DNA from: Linnemannia elongata
Lineage: Eukaryota > Mortierellomycota > Mortierellomycetes > Mortierellales > Mortierellaceae
Assembly (NCBI GenBank): GCA_036320915.1
Contig: JAXBDG010000005.1
Span: 1,922,001 to 1,986,000 of the forward strand
Direction of reading: 5' to 3'
DNA length: 64,000 nucleotides
A program made the translations under genes and the position numbers. The notes beneath the pieces were generated by a model, which saw only the letters and a list, made by a program, of their open reading frames with translations, was not told the DNA's origin and ran no database searches. This document shows, one piece after another, positions 35,371-46,696 of this stretch. Within the stretch, counting starts at the first letter, position 1. Every line of letters begins with the position of its first letter.

Positions 35371-35775
35371 TAAGCGACCTCTATCGCGATAGCGTCTGGA
35401 TCGGGACTTTGTTGAGAGCACCAAGCGACCTATGTCGTTTGTCTGGATTGGGTCATTGTCGAGAGCAACGTTCACCTTGTTTCCACACCATTGTTCTTAT
35501 TTTCATTTCGTTTCTTGTCGAGCGGCTTGTGTATTTGCCTAGAGCAGGACTTTTGTCGAGGGCACGGTTCATGGTGGTTTTCCTTCGCTCCATCAAGTAA
35601 CTCGGTGGTTGCAATTAAAGGTCAAGCGTCTGAGCGTTCGTCTGGATCGGGGCTTTTCGAGAGCACACCACTCACTCTTCCTCTTTTTTCGTTTTCTTTC
35701 TTGTCGAGTGACCTTTCGTATTGTCTATATCAGCATGTTTTCTGGATCGTCGGGTTGTCCGGATCGTCGAGAGTA
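35371..35775 (+). repeat. Degenerate ~50-bp repeat family, five copies
   Basis: Copies begin near 35371, 35422, 35517, 35622 and 35703. The shared pattern is AAGCGACCT, then about 10 bases, GTCTGGATCGGG, a CTTTG stretch and TCGAGAGCA. The first two copies abut and the rest are spaced about 80-105 bp. The spacers before copies 3 and 5 also resemble each other (TTTC.TTTCTTGTCGAG). No frame is conserved through all copies, so this is probably non-coding. Nature unknown: satellite remnant, mobile-element fragment or structured RNA. Confidence 0.6.
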
Positions 35776-37498
35776 AGTCCTGTTCTCTCTTATGCTTGGA
35801 CCTGATTGAAGTGTTGCAAAAACAGCGCGTGTTGTGCGAGCATATGCGTAGGCGTAGTCATGGACAAGAACAAGGAAATGGTGCTCAAAAGCAAAAAATA
35901 ATAACAATAATAAACAAACATATCTAAAACACGTACACGTTTGCTAACCTGTCAATGTCCCATGCCCCGCCACTGACCCATGTACTGATGTACTGAAAAC
36001 CCATCTCCTCATGAAACGGGAGACAGAGCCGACCTTTTTTTTTTTTTTTTGTTGGTTCAAGACTTCGGGGAGATTCGGTCAATCTCATCGCCCAAGGTCG
36101 TCTGTCGTCTCCGTTATCTTAGCCAATCAACGGCGGCCCCTGGTTAGGTGAGCCCTGGGCATATGACGACCCGATCCCTGCAGCGGACACAAACAGAAAT
36201 CCTTATCTCTTTCTCGTTGTTTTTTGTTCTCAGCCAACGCTAGGCTACGCTAACAAAGAGGTTGTATTGGGAAAGCTCCATCGGCAATGAATTCTGGCAT
36301 CCTTTTGCAATCTCTATGTCTGTTCTTTTTTCACCCTCGACTTGCTCTGTAGCCTCCTCCTCTTAGCGCTGGTGTAAAAGTCAAGAGTGAACAAAGATGA
36401 ATCACTGTGGTCTGTCGTAGAAAGACAAAAAAAAAAATGCCTCAGTTCTTCAGTTTTCTGTGCGACCCATGAGACTTTGAGCGAGGCTGCCATGAAATTT
36501 GGTACGGCCCGGCATGATGATGATAAGTCGTGTGCATTTGGATTCATCGTTGTTTTCGACCTTATTCTTCGCGGTTGCATTTCATTCATGAAAGAGACAC
36601 ATTTTGTTGGTGAGGCAGCAGCATCACCATGGTGTGTCATTGACATCATACTCTTCCCGCAATGACCAGAGTGCAACAGAAACCAGGCAACGAAAAGAAG
36701 ATGCACTATCGCGCTTGGCGCTAAAGAATATTATTTTTTTGTCCTAAGAGACTAGCGTGGCGCTCATTCAGTCTGACGCCAATTGCTTGAGACCACACGA
36801 CAGACCATTGGAAAGGGCTGGCGAAAGGGGGAAGGCAACAAGAGGATATAAGATGATGTTTTGTTTGCTTCTTTTTATCGCTTTTTTTTTTCCTTTTTTT
36901 GCCCCTTCTTCCATCGCCCGTCGAACCATTGATCCACCCATTGCGTTTGTTTACTTCACAGCAATCCTTCTCCACTATCTTTCCCCACACTCTCAAGAGC
37001 AAAACACAAGCAATATCAACAATAAGAACAGCGACAAGAACATAGTACAGACGGTAAGACATAACTTGCCGAGAGATAAGCATGTTCACCCCCACATACT
37101 GTCCCTATACATCGCATGCAACTCGATCACAAAAAAAAATACACACGACAGAGGGGAAGAGAGGAATGAGAGCAATTCCACTCCACTTTCATATGATGAT
37201 GGGATGGATGGAGTGACAAGGAGGTCACCCGGGCAAGGAAAAGAAATTCATTACTGTAAAGCAGAAAGGGAAAGGAGACCATTGGCTGTGATCAAACAAG
37301 GTTTCATCGAAGCGTGGCGTTCAACTCCAGAGAGACATCGTCTCTTTGGTTATCTTTGATCACATATTACCCTCCCTGATGACCCCTGAGTGAGATCCCG
37401 TTATCTCCCTCTTTGTCCTTTCTACTTTGCATTGTGTTCTTTTCATCTTCAGTCTACTTCCCGGCGCCATCCGTCGTCATCTCATCTTCCTTCTTTCA

Positions 37499-37565
37499 AG
37501 ATAAAAAGGCCTAGGTTTTCCTCTTCTCTTTTCTCTTCTTTTTCTCCTTTTCTCTAACCACCAAC
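37499..37565 (+). promoter_or_regulatory. TATA-like box and pyrimidine-rich initiator region
   Basis: A GATAAAAAGG TATA-like element at 37499-37508 is followed by about 45 nearly pure pyrimidines (37515-37558), a classic arrangement for strongly expressed fungal genes. The ATG of the 74-residue gene lies ~75 bp downstream of the pyrimidine block with an A-rich context (AAACAAACATG). Confidence 0.6.
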
Positions 37566-37633
37566 GCATACCCTCCCCCCACTCTAGCCATCACCTCCCA
37601 CTCCTACACCTACAACCACCAAAACAAACAAAC

Positions 37634-37858
37634 ATGTCCTCCATCATGAACGCTTTCCGCCAGGCTCAGACCCCCGCCCGTTCCTTCACATCCATCACAA
37701 TCCCCACCACCGCAACCGTCAAGTCCGCCTTCCACCCCGAGCACCATCCCATTGTCCTCCAACAGCTCGTCCAGTCTTTGACCCCCGTTAACAAGGCCGC
37801 TGCCTCGCCTGCCGTCCGCGAGTCCCTTTCTCAGGCCGTCAAGTCCGTCAAGGCCTAA
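37634..37858 (+). CDS. Small highly codon-biased protein, 74 residues, unknown
   Basis: An intronless frame from ATG to TAA. Codon choice is extreme: nearly all Ser, Thr, Val, Ile, Pro, Ala and Lys codons end in C or G (TCC, ACC, GTC, ATC, CCC, GCC, AAG), as in abundant proteins. That bias, the TATA box, the pyrimidine leader and the good start context make it a real gene despite its size. The N-terminus (MSSIMNAFRQAQTPARSF) is basic and amphipathic, possibly a mitochondrial presequence. The centre has HPEHHPIVLQQLVQSLTP, and the C-terminus (AVRESLSQAVKSVKA) looks helical. No cysteine or tryptophan. I recognise no family. It could be a mitochondrial or stress-linked peptide; that is speculation. 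Confidence 0.75.
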   Translation: MSSIMNAFRQAQTPARSFTSITIPTTATVKSAFHPEHHPIVLQQLVQSLTPVNKAAASPAVRESLSQAVKSVKA

Positions 37859-38622
37859 GTGTGCAATACTCTAGAGCGGACCTCAAACGCAAATCGTGGT
37901 GCGCGAACAAAAAGACAGTTCTCGACATATCTCCGAGAAAGAACGTAGGATCGATTCGTCCTTCTTCCTCTCTCTCACAACTCCTCCCTCTCCTACCTGT
38001 ATTATATTCAAAAACCAAAAGGGAAGTTCTGCTTCCTTGCCCACCAGCACACCCCTCCCCCTTCCAAGAAAGACAAAGATCTAGCGCTCCGAGAGTGAGA
38101 ATCCTCTTGTCTTTTCCCTAAACCCCTTGTAGTTTTAAACAACCAAAAAGAAAAAAAAACCAACCTCCAGGATTGATTATCCTAATAAATTGCAATAGAT
38201 TTTGCCCAGCTCAACAAAACCTATTTTTTTTTTTTTTTTCCTTTTGCTCTACTTTCTGTTTGCTTAATGGTAGTATGAATGGAAAAGGGCAGGAGAGAAA
38301 CAATATCAACATCAACAATAATAGCAACAAAAAGAAGGTGTTGGAGGACTAGGCATTCACTCCTCCATGACGGTGTTGTACGTCGTCGTCAAGGGGGAGA
38401 TAAATATGAGAGCGGACACACAGTACATACATGTTCACGACGATGCGTAGGAGAAAATGATATTTCCTTCATTATTAAGTGTTGGTAATATATAAAAAGG
38501 CTAAAAGTACAAGGGTAGAAAGGATGTGTCCAACTACTGTATATAATACAACTTTAGAAAAGTAGACAAAAGTAAAAAAGAAAAAAATGGATGAAACAAA
38601 GAAGAAAGAAGCTCACTAGCAT
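37859..38622. other. Convergent 3' flanks of the small gene and the zinc-finger gene
   Basis: CT-rich then A/T-rich sequence, with a T15 run near 38226 and A/T-rich stretches such as AATAAATTGC near 38183 that could serve 3'-end formation. No gene seen. Confidence 0.6.
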
Positions 38623-40326
38623 CTACTGACTAAGAGCCAAGAAGAAGCGACACTTCTTCTCATGCTTCGTCTTCTGATCACACCTTCCATAAGCCATCTC
38701 ACACCCCAGATCGGCACCCCCGCAAGCATAGGGTCGCTCATTCGTATGAATCCTCATATGTCTCGTCAGATCGCCTTTCTGACGGAAGCTCTTGGATAGA
38801 CAACCTGGGTGATCACATTTGAAGTGTCGTTCGCCGGTATGGGTTGAGTAGTGGGCTTTGCAGTTGTGGTGGCGTTCAAAGTCTTGGTCGCAGCCGGTCC
38901 AGGCGCAGCGGAAGCGCTTTTCGTTGTTGCTGTCGAAGTAGGGGATGGAGGAAACTACTTGTGTTGAGGGGGTTGAGGCGTTGGTACGAGAGGAGGAGGA
39001 GGAGGAGGAAGAGGAGGAAAGAGGAGTGGAGGATAGCGTGGCCTGGGTGCGCTTGCGGGACTTTGTCTTGAGTGTCACCTTGTTGCTGGAGGACTTGGCA
39101 ACGACGGGGGTCGAAGAATTGGATGAAGCAGAGCAAGGAGAAGGTTGGGCGGTTTGCTGGAACAGGTTGGAGGGGATCAAGAAGGGAGCCGAAGGCGAAT
39201 AAGGAACCAAGGGTGGCGAAAGAGGAGATGGTGTGGGTGAAGATACGTGGAAGTGAACCGAGGGCGTAGCAGCCGCAACAAAAGCAGCAGCGGCAGAGAT
39301 GGGAGAGAAGGGAGGCAGTTGAGGCGTGGCGACCATGACTGTTGCGGGGGTAGGGGGCGGTGGCGCAGGCACATTCTGCTGTTGCTGTTGTTGGATGGTG
39401 GTAGTGGGGGAGGTGAGGGAAGCGACAAAATCAAATTGAGTGTCGCTATCAAACGCAAAGTCGTCACCCATGGTCTTGAGAAGCTCGCTGAAGTCATGAC
39501 TTCCGTACCCGCTGAGGATGGGAGAGCCGTTGTCAATGTCCGAGAGGTCTGCCAGACTGCCGCCCAGACCCAGGTCTTGCGAGAGGGGAGAGAGAGTAAG
39601 GTCTTCATGTGCTGTCCAGTCATTTGCCTGTTGCTTGTGATGATGATGAGGGAAGTAGTGTTGTTGAGGGGAGGAGGAGTAGTGGTAGTGTTGGTTGTGT
39701 CGCTGCTGCTGCGCGACAATTGAGGGGTGAGGAGTATGGATCTGGTGAACCGCAGGCGAGGACGACGAGAAAGAGGGAGAGGCAGGAACAGGGAAGAAAC
39801 GAGTCATCATATCTTGTGCCTGCGTCTGTGCCTGAGAGGGAGTCTGTGTCTGTGTCTGTGTTTGTTGTGCGTACGTCCAATGTCCGACAGAGTGGTGGGG
39901 AACGCAAGAAGGAGATGTCATCGACGAGGAGATGGGGATGAGAGCCGTAGCAGCAGGGACAGAAAAGACCGACATCGGGAGGGAGACGACCGGTCGAGAC
40001 TGAGGCTGGTCGAAAAAGAGAGCACTTGATTCAGTTGTTGTTGCTGTTGTTGTTGCTCCGAAATGGAATGGTTCGGGTTCTTGAGAAAGGACCTCAAAAA
40101 CGACCGGGGAGACGTATGAGACGGGTTCGTCGTGCATTCTCTCTGTTATTGTTGTTGCCGCTGTTGCTTGTTGTTGTGTGTAGTGTTGTTGTTGCTGGTG
40201 GTATTGTGGTGCTTGTGCAAAGAGTGACGGCGAAGAAGGATATGAAGAAGTGGGAGGTTGGGGTTGTTGCGGGTCTTTGGCAAACTCTGAGGTCAGTTTT
40301 CGGACGTTATAGGTGGTATTGGTCAT
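38623..40326 (-). CDS. C2H2 zinc-finger transcription factor with C2HC third finger
   Basis: A single frame of 567 residues from the ATG at 40326 (MTNTTYNVRKLTSEFAKDP); further upstream the frame starts only at TTG. Most of the protein is Gln/Pro/Ser/Thr-rich and disordered, with a patch of acid and aromatics (about 285-330) that could activate transcription. The DNA-binding region is C-terminal (about 472-560). Finger 1 is C-x4-C...H-x3-H, finger 2 CDHPGC...HMRIH with linker THTGERHFK before it, and finger 3 starts YACGGADLGC and ends KTKHEKKC, making it C-x6-C-x12-H-x3-C. A KKxKSRKR-type basic stretch before the fingers may be a nuclear signal. Target genes are unknown. The coding-strand leader is CT-rich. 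Confidence 0.88.
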   Translation of the reverse strand: MTNTTYNVRKLTSEFAKDPQQPQPPTSSYPSSPSLFAQAPQYHQQQQHYTQQQATAATTITERMHDEPVSYVSPVVFEVLSQEPEPFHFGATTTATTTESSALFFDQPQSRPVVSLPMSVFSVPAATALIPISSSMTSPSCVPHHSVGHWTYAQQTQTQTQTPSQAQTQAQDMMTRFFPVPASPSFSSSSPAVHQIHTPHPSIVAQQQRHNQHYHYSSSPQQHYFPHHHHKQQANDWTAHEDLTLSPLSQDLGLGGSLADLSDIDNGSPILSGYGSHDFSELLKTMGDDFAFDSDTQFDFVASLTSPTTTIQQQQQQNVPAPPPPTPATVMVATPQLPPFSPISAAAAFVAAATPSVHFHVSSPTPSPLSPPLVPYSPSAPFLIPSNLFQQTAQPSPCSASSNSSTPVVAKSSSNKVTLKTKSRKRTQATLSSTPLSSSSSSSSSSRTNASTPSTQVVSSIPYFDSNNEKRFRCAWTGCDQDFERHHNCKAHYSTHTGERHFKCDHPGCLSKSFRQKGDLTRHMRIHTNERPYACGGADLGCEMAYGRCDQKTKHEKKCRFFLALSQ

Positions 40327-41429
40327 AGTGAGTCGAGTATCTGTCTGAATCGTTGTTGAAGGAGGGGTATGTGTATGGAAATATGTGTTGTGCGTGCGGA
40401 TGGAGGATGAATGTTGTATGACAAACGAGGGCTGTAAGTGCTGTGCACAATTAAGCAATTGGGAGTGACGAAAGAGGAAAGGAAGGGAAGGAGGGAGGAG
40501 GAGAAACTATTGAAAATAGTGAATGAAAGAGAGGGAGAATGAGGGACAGGGTGGGTGAAAGGTTAACAACGATAAGAGTGAAAGTGAAGAAGGAAGGTGA
40601 GAGAGAACGGTAGGAGGAGTATTACTATTTATATGAAAGAGTGTGCAATTGGAGTTACGATATGGAAATGAAATGAAATGAAGAATGATGGATGAAGGAT
40701 GAAAAGTGTAAGAGTGAAGGGAAGAAGAAGAAAAGAGAGAAAGAAGAGGCGCTGCGTTGAGGTTTTATTCGATTGTGGCTAATTGCAAGACCTGGCTGAG
40801 CTGGGTGGCCGCTGTTTATCCTTCGCCCTTTTTGGTGGCCTGGACAAAGAAGGAGCACTTATGCTACATTGGACAAAGGGGAAAAAACCCTCGGAGGGTG
40901 GCGGTGAGGGGGGGCGGTGTGTTCCAACAAGGAAAAAAAGAAAAAGAGCAAGTAAATGGGATGAAAAGGCATCAAGAAAGAAGGTTGGGAAGATGGAAGG
41001 GGTGATTGGAAGGCGGGCGGGGAGGTGTGGCGGTGCGGCTCTCAACTCCATTTTACCATTTTTCCATTTTCACTTTCCTTTCAGAAAAAAGAACCTTCCC
41101 GACCTTCCATTTTGTGGTGAAAAAAGCAATTATGCCCCTCTGTCGACTGTGCCTCTGTGTTGTTGTCGACCGCACGGGGGTCGAAATAATCGAAATGGAA
41201 GGGGAAAAAGGAACATACCGTCATGTACCTTGTATCTGAGTGTGTGTGTGAAAAAAGAGACATGGCTCCCTCCTAAGGTGTAAACACCGGGCTGAGCGCC
41301 CCCTTATGCTTTGTTTGCATGGTTTGTGTTTTGTTTGTTGGCATGTTGTCACAAGCGGGTAACCTTCTTTCGTTCCTTTCCTTTCGTTTCTTCCCCTTCT
41401 GTACAGAAGGTCGATGGTCATTATTTATT
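40327..41429. other. Zinc-finger leader and Ca2+-ATPase 3' flank
   Basis: 40450-40750 is purine-rich on the plus strand (CT-rich leader for the zinc-finger gene). 40850-41050 is G-rich. The rest, up to the ATPase stop, has no recognisable coding frame. Confidence 0.6.
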
Positions 41430-44400
41430 CTACAGTGAAGTACTACCGCTGCCAGAGCTAAAGTTGTTGTTATTGTTGTTGTTGGTTTTGTTGTTGTCCA
41501 GCTGGGTCTTTGCGGCGCCATACGCCTTCTTCCACAGAGTGTCCTTCGCCAATCCTCCCGTTAGACCCGACCGCTCCGTGGCGTTACCGCCCTGCTGCTT
41601 AGCGTGCGCATTCCTCTTCTTGTGGATGGCCTCAAAGAACTTGCCCTGCATGATCACCTGCTTGCTTGCTCCCTCCCAGCGCATACGTGCAGCGCTGACC
41701 AGAGGTTGGTGCTCCTCGGGAACCTGAGGCATGACCGCGTCGGGAATAACCTTGGCGGGCAAAAGTCTCAAGAACAGACCCACAGGGAGGGAGAGCGATC
41801 CGATCAAGACAGTCAACAGCCACTGCTGGCCTGTGAGAGGCACAGTCTTGAAGGCCTGGCCACCTAATTGGACGATAAGGATCTGACCCGCCAGGACAAT
41901 GAACTGGACGATAATAAAGATTTTGTTGTTGAGGAGGTTCTTGAAGACGTTGATGGTGTCATCGATGCGGCGGCAATTGAGCTCGTTAAAGATTTGGAGG
42001 AAGACAAAGACGTTGAAGATCATGGTGCGGAGGACAAGGAGGTTCTCGGGATCCAGCTTGCCGTGGCGGTTAAGGGGGAGGTGGAACAACTGGGCACCGT
42101 ACTTAAGCAACGCAAGATTGATGGCAATCTGGAAAATAGCCTGGCCGAGGATCATCTTCCACATGTTGAAGTTGATGAGCGGGGCAGCCTTGGAAGTAGG
42201 GTAACGCTTGAGGACATCTGGGCTTGGAGGTTCCGTGGCCAGAGCAAGAGCGGCAAGGGTATCCATGATCAAGTTGACCCAGAGCAATTGAACGGCAGAG
42301 AGGACCGACTGGTTGTCGTCCGAAGCAACAGCAGAGATGAACGAAAGTACGACGGCAGTAATGTTGACAGTGAGCTGGAACTGGAGGAACTTGCGGACAG
42401 AGTCGTTGACCGCACGTCCCCACATCAAGGACTTAAGGATGCTGGAAAAGTTGTCGTCCATGAGCACAATCGCCGATGCCTCCTTAGCGACCTCTGTTCC
42501 AGTGATTCCCATCGAGAATCCGACATCGGCCATCTTGAGTGCAGGTCCATCGTTAGTGCCATCGCCGGTCACGGCGACAATCTCTCCGAGCTCCTGAAGG
42601 CGGCGAACAACAATGGTCTTGTCAGTGGGACTGGAACGGGCAAGGACCTGGAGACGCTTGACGGCCTCGGTCTGGTCGGCTTTGGAAAGAGCCCTGAATT
42701 CTGGTCCGGTCATGGCCAATCCTCCTTGCAACAAGATGCCAGCATTCTTGGCAATCGCACGGGCAGTCTGCAGGTTGTCTCCGGTAATCATACGCACGGT
42801 CACTCCAGCTTTGGCAAAGTCGCGGACACTGTCAATAACACCAGGCCTCAAGGGGTCCTGAATACCGACGACACCCAAGCAGACCAGGTTCTCGTCGGGG
42901 GCATCCTCGTCGTTGAAATTTTTGAACTCGGAAGAGGAGACATCACGGTAACTGAGGGCAATGGTACGGAGTGCCTTGTCAGCATAAGAGCTGATAATCT
43001 GGTCAAACTTGGCGCGGGCAGCATCATCGAGGGACTTGACTTGGCCCTCAGAGTCGACGTAATGGGTGCAAGAACGGATGACAATCTCGGAAGCTCCTTT
43101 GACATAGAGACGGTAAGGCTCCTTGCCCTGGGGGGACTCGACAACACAGGACATGGTTTTCTTGGCCGAGCTGAAGGGGTAGACCTTGGCGAGCTTAATA
43201 TCTGCACGCAGGGTGCTGTAAGAAGCGCCCATGCTCTTGATGAAACCCAAAAGAGCCGACTCGGTCTTGGATCCAACAAAGGCAAGGTTACCATTCTCGT
43301 CCTTGTCCTCGAACGCAGATGAATTGAGCGCAATACCCTCAATGACAATCTCGGCAACGGAGTCCTTGACCTCTGTACGCCAAGTCTTGGCGCCATCCAT
43401 GAAACTGAACGACTTGAGCGAGAGCGTGCCTTCGACAACCGTCATCTTATTCTGAGTCAATGTTCCAGTCTTGTCCGAGCACACAGTCGTGGCGTTACCC
43501 ATGGTCTCACAAGCAGAAAGGACGCGGACCAAATTGTTGTCCTTCAACATCTGGGTGGTGGCATAGGCGAGTGCAAGAGTAACGGCCATGGGCAGACCCT
43601 CGGGGACGGCAACGACGACGATGGTGATGGCCTGAATGACAATCTTGACCATGTCCGAGAAAATCTCTGCTCCAGGGGGCATATCTTCACCAGAAAGAGC
43701 CTGTTGGACGAAGTATTTGACAACCAGGGTGAATAGCATAGCGATAGCAGCAGCCATACCAAGCTTAGCAATCGACTCGGCGAGGAGGTCGAGCTTGATC
43801 TGTAGAGGGGTCTCGTCGGGAGTGTTCTCACGCATGGCCATCATGGTCTTGCCAAAGAACGAGTTGGTACCGACAGCAGTGACTAGCATTGATCCCGAGC
43901 CGTCCAGGACCTTGGATCCCGAAATGACATAGCAGCGCTCATGAGTGTCCTTCTTCATCGCATCGGACTCCCCGGTGGCAGAACTCTCGTCGCAGGTAAT
44001 GTTGTGGCTCTTGAGGATGATACCATCGACGGCCAACAGATCGCCGGGCTCCATCAGCAAGACATCTCCGACCTGGACCTCCTTGACATTGACCTCCTGC
44101 TCGCGTCCGTCACGCAAGAGCTTGACACAGCGATCTTCCTTCTTGGCATTCAGCTTGCGGAATTGGCGTTCCTTTTGGTAGTCGTTAATGGCGTTTGTAA
44201 AGACTACGGCGGCAACAGCTGCCAGAATGGCTACACCTTCGACCCAGCCCACTCGGGGCTCATCAGGATCGTGATGGGGGCCATAGTCTTCATAAATACT
44301 CACGCCCAAGGACACAAACGCAGCAATACTGAGCAAGACTAAAAATACACAGAAAGACACAAGTTTTTTGAAATCGCATTAGTTTGACAGGAAAAGTGAA

Positions 44401-45361
44401 AAGTGGAAAAAAAAAATGTATCACCGTATCTCCACAGATAGTCGAGTCTCGTTCTGATTTGCCCCAATCTCCTGTTTTTTGTCTGTCTTTTTTTTGTTGT
44501 GAACCTACTCAATGTACGATCGTCATAGGCCTGTTTGACCAACGACCAAAAGGAGGCACTTTCGACAGTTGGCAACACCTAATACATTGTGAAAGCAAAA
44601 AATATGGGTTAGTTAACAAGCGCTTGCTCTGGAGTGCAGTAATGCAGTCTGGAGAACCAACCAACCCCCCAACCCCCAAAATTCTACATCCGAAGGGCAG
44701 GACGGACGATAAAGGAGATAAAAAGACGCACGTTAGGGCTGTTGGCGTCAATTAGATGCAGGTCCAAGTGGACAATTGTTAAGGCAGTGCAAGTCAGACA
44801 CAGTGACATGCCCCGGCCCGAAAAGGGAGCGGTACCCTCAGCCGGTAGAATCGGCAATAATGTAATATTTGTAACAATTACAAATGAACTACTCTCCGCC
44901 CACATGAACCAACTGAATCACCAATAATCAAGACCTCTCCTGCTGTCCTTGCTTATGTGCGATCGCTAATATTAAACTGTCAACCGCGCACGGTTTTCTG
45001 ATTCTGTCCGCGATACACCCATCATTGAAAATCAAAACGTAACAGGCGATATATGTGCTTAGCTTACATTACGACCAAAGGCTTCAGATCTGGCAACAAA
45101 CTTTGGCTGATCCGACTTGCCATGGACCGATGACGACGACGGTCCGAAGGCCTCGTCAGAGTTGAGACCCAACTTGGGGTCGACCTTGAGGGCCTTACAG
45201 ATCTGGTCAATCCCTCCCAAATCACGAGGTAACGTGGGATTGGTCGGGTCTGTCAAAGGGGCCAAGTCGTTGACGGTGATTGTGAAGACATTGTTTGAGG
45301 GAGAGGTGGAGTGGTTGTGGTGCTGGGCCAAGAGAGGCTCGTGTGCCGTGTCGTGGGGCAT
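41430..45361 (-). CDS. PMC1: PMCA-type Ca2+-transporting P-type ATPase (vacuolar PMC1-like)
   Basis: Three exons (45361-45068, 44578-44509, 44338-41430) yield 1090 residues, in the range for fungal Pmc1. Visible are ATGES of the actuator domain (242-246), VPEGLP in TM4 (about 366), CSDKTGTLTQNKM with phosphorylated Asp410, YVKGASEIV in the nucleotide domain, GIQDPLRPGV, MITGDN and TGDGTNDGPALK. TM6 contains NLIMDTLAALALATEPP, the PMCA-type calcium site. Class IIB pumps move cytosolic Ca2+ into the vacuole in fungi; localisation is inferred. The C-terminal tail (about 100 residues) holds a basic amphipathic stretch (QGKFFEAIHKKRNAHAK) that could bind calmodulin, then an Asn/Ser-rich end. A 70-nt exon sits between introns of 489 and 170 nt. 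The 5' end is CT-rich on the coding strand. Confidence 0.95.
44867..44885. repeat. Inverted repeat in Ca2+-ATPase intron 1
   Basis: ATTTGTAA-CAA-TTACAAAT, an 8-bp perfect stem with a 3-nt loop, about 180 nt inside the first intron. Function unknown. Confidence 0.55.
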
Positions 45362-46696
45362 GGCGCGGTTATCTGGACGTCAGGGTGGCAGTGAGAGTAG
45401 AGGGTAGCAGGGAAGGTCGTGAAGAGAAAAAAAATGATGGAAATTCGGTAACGGACAAAGAGAGGAAGTGAGCAGAAGAAGACTCGAAAAATAGCAATAA
45501 AAAAGTCGTAACAAAAATAAAGGGAAGAGTCGAAAAGGATAGATGATGGCGAGTGAGGGAAGGGAAGGAAAGGAAGGAGAGGGGGTCGTAACAAATGGGT
45601 TTGTGTGTGTATGTGTGTTTGAGAAAGCGAGAGGGAAAGGAAAGAAGAAGAAAACAGAGAAAAAAGGAAAAGAAGGGAAGGTATAGAGGGAGATGGTCCA
45701 GTGAGGGGTGGCTAATGCGCCATCGTGCTCTCCGAATGGACGAAAATACAAAACAATGCAATTGTCTTGAAGAGTGCTCAAAGGGGCGCGGTCACTCACC
45801 ACCTAGCCCGAGAGGAGAGGCTCAAGAGCGAAACTGAAAAAGAAAATGGAAGTTCAGAAGGTTCCACATACACATACACTCTCTCTCTTTCTCTCTCACC
45901 CAGCCTCAATTATTATCATCGTTCAAATCAAATCAAAAATGCGCGCTTTTGCTTGTTTGATTCAATGGTTATTGAACAGAGACAATCACATCCAAGTATC
46001 AAACAATGCTCATCATCTTCTGAAATGCAATTGCTCTCCTACTCCGTTTTACTCTCTTACTTTTGTCTCTCGAAATAACTCACCCCTGTCGCTCCTAACA
46101 CCTGCCTGCCCTCACTACCCTCAACAGTGGGATACCTCCCTTGCTTTGCCATCATGAAGCTTGTCGTTTGCTTCTTTACTCGATTCAATTGAACCTCTCG
46201 CTTCATACCGTTGCACCATCGTGGTGCATCTCTCGTCAACCTTTTATCCATCTAAACAACAACAATACGCCTCACGACCCCATGCTCCTATCAACCTGCG
46301 TGCCCCTGACCGTCCCGTCCGTGCATCTTCCTTCCGACAAAGATTCACTCGCCATCGAAAACCTCAATAACATAGACAACGAAAAATAGGGAAAATGGAC
46401 TTTGGGGGTTTGGTCAGCAGCCCAAAAATACCACGCTCTTAATGCACTGTTGATATTCTAGAATGAATCTGAGCATGGGCGGAGAAAATCACCCCCTTTT
46501 CAAGCCAAACACCCGCTTGAACCTCTCTTCTTCGTTCATCACACAGCCCGCCACGGACCAATCCACCTCAACGCATATGTCGAAGTACCTAGATAAACAG
46601 AAGTAAAGAAAGAATATTATACATGTTTTTTTTTTCTGTGTCTGGTTTGTCTATCATCAAAACGTGCTAATCTACGATGAATAAAAGAAAGTTGGT
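45362..46696. other. Ca2+-ATPase leader and She9 3' flank
   Basis: 45390-45690 is purine-rich on the plus strand, the CT-rich leader of the ATPase gene. 45870-46400 is mixed pyrimidine-rich DNA without a convincing frame. The last 300 bases are the She9 3' flank, with a T run near 46627. Confidence 0.65.

Larger units (their letters stand above)
29321..37633. other. 8.3-kb gene-free, repeat-rich interval
   Basis: No frame on either strand shows codon bias or a recognisable domain; the longest (about 36757-37359) lacks an ATG at its start. Contents: purine leader of the poly-Q gene (29480-29760), T and A tracts (30350-30370, A52 at 30944-30995, T21 at 32156-32176, T26 at 34899-34924, A34 at 35207-35240), CT repeats (33432-33452, 33887-33914), a CAGT repeat (34276-34305), a hairpin (30528-30554) and a degenerate repeat family (35371-35775). 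The final 130 bp are the promoter and leader of the 74-residue gene. Confidence 0.6.

Noticed and set aside
36757..37359. 200-codon plus-strand frame in the gene desert
   Set aside because: Opens with GTG, has no codon bias or domain, and runs through low-complexity sequence.
40327..40458. N-terminal extension of the zinc-finger protein
   Set aside because: Begins with TTG; the ATG at 40326 has the better context.
41868..43322. 484-residue plus-strand frame opposite the Ca2+-ATPase
   Set aside because: Mirror of a strongly biased coding exon; the minus strand encodes an unmistakable P-type ATPase.
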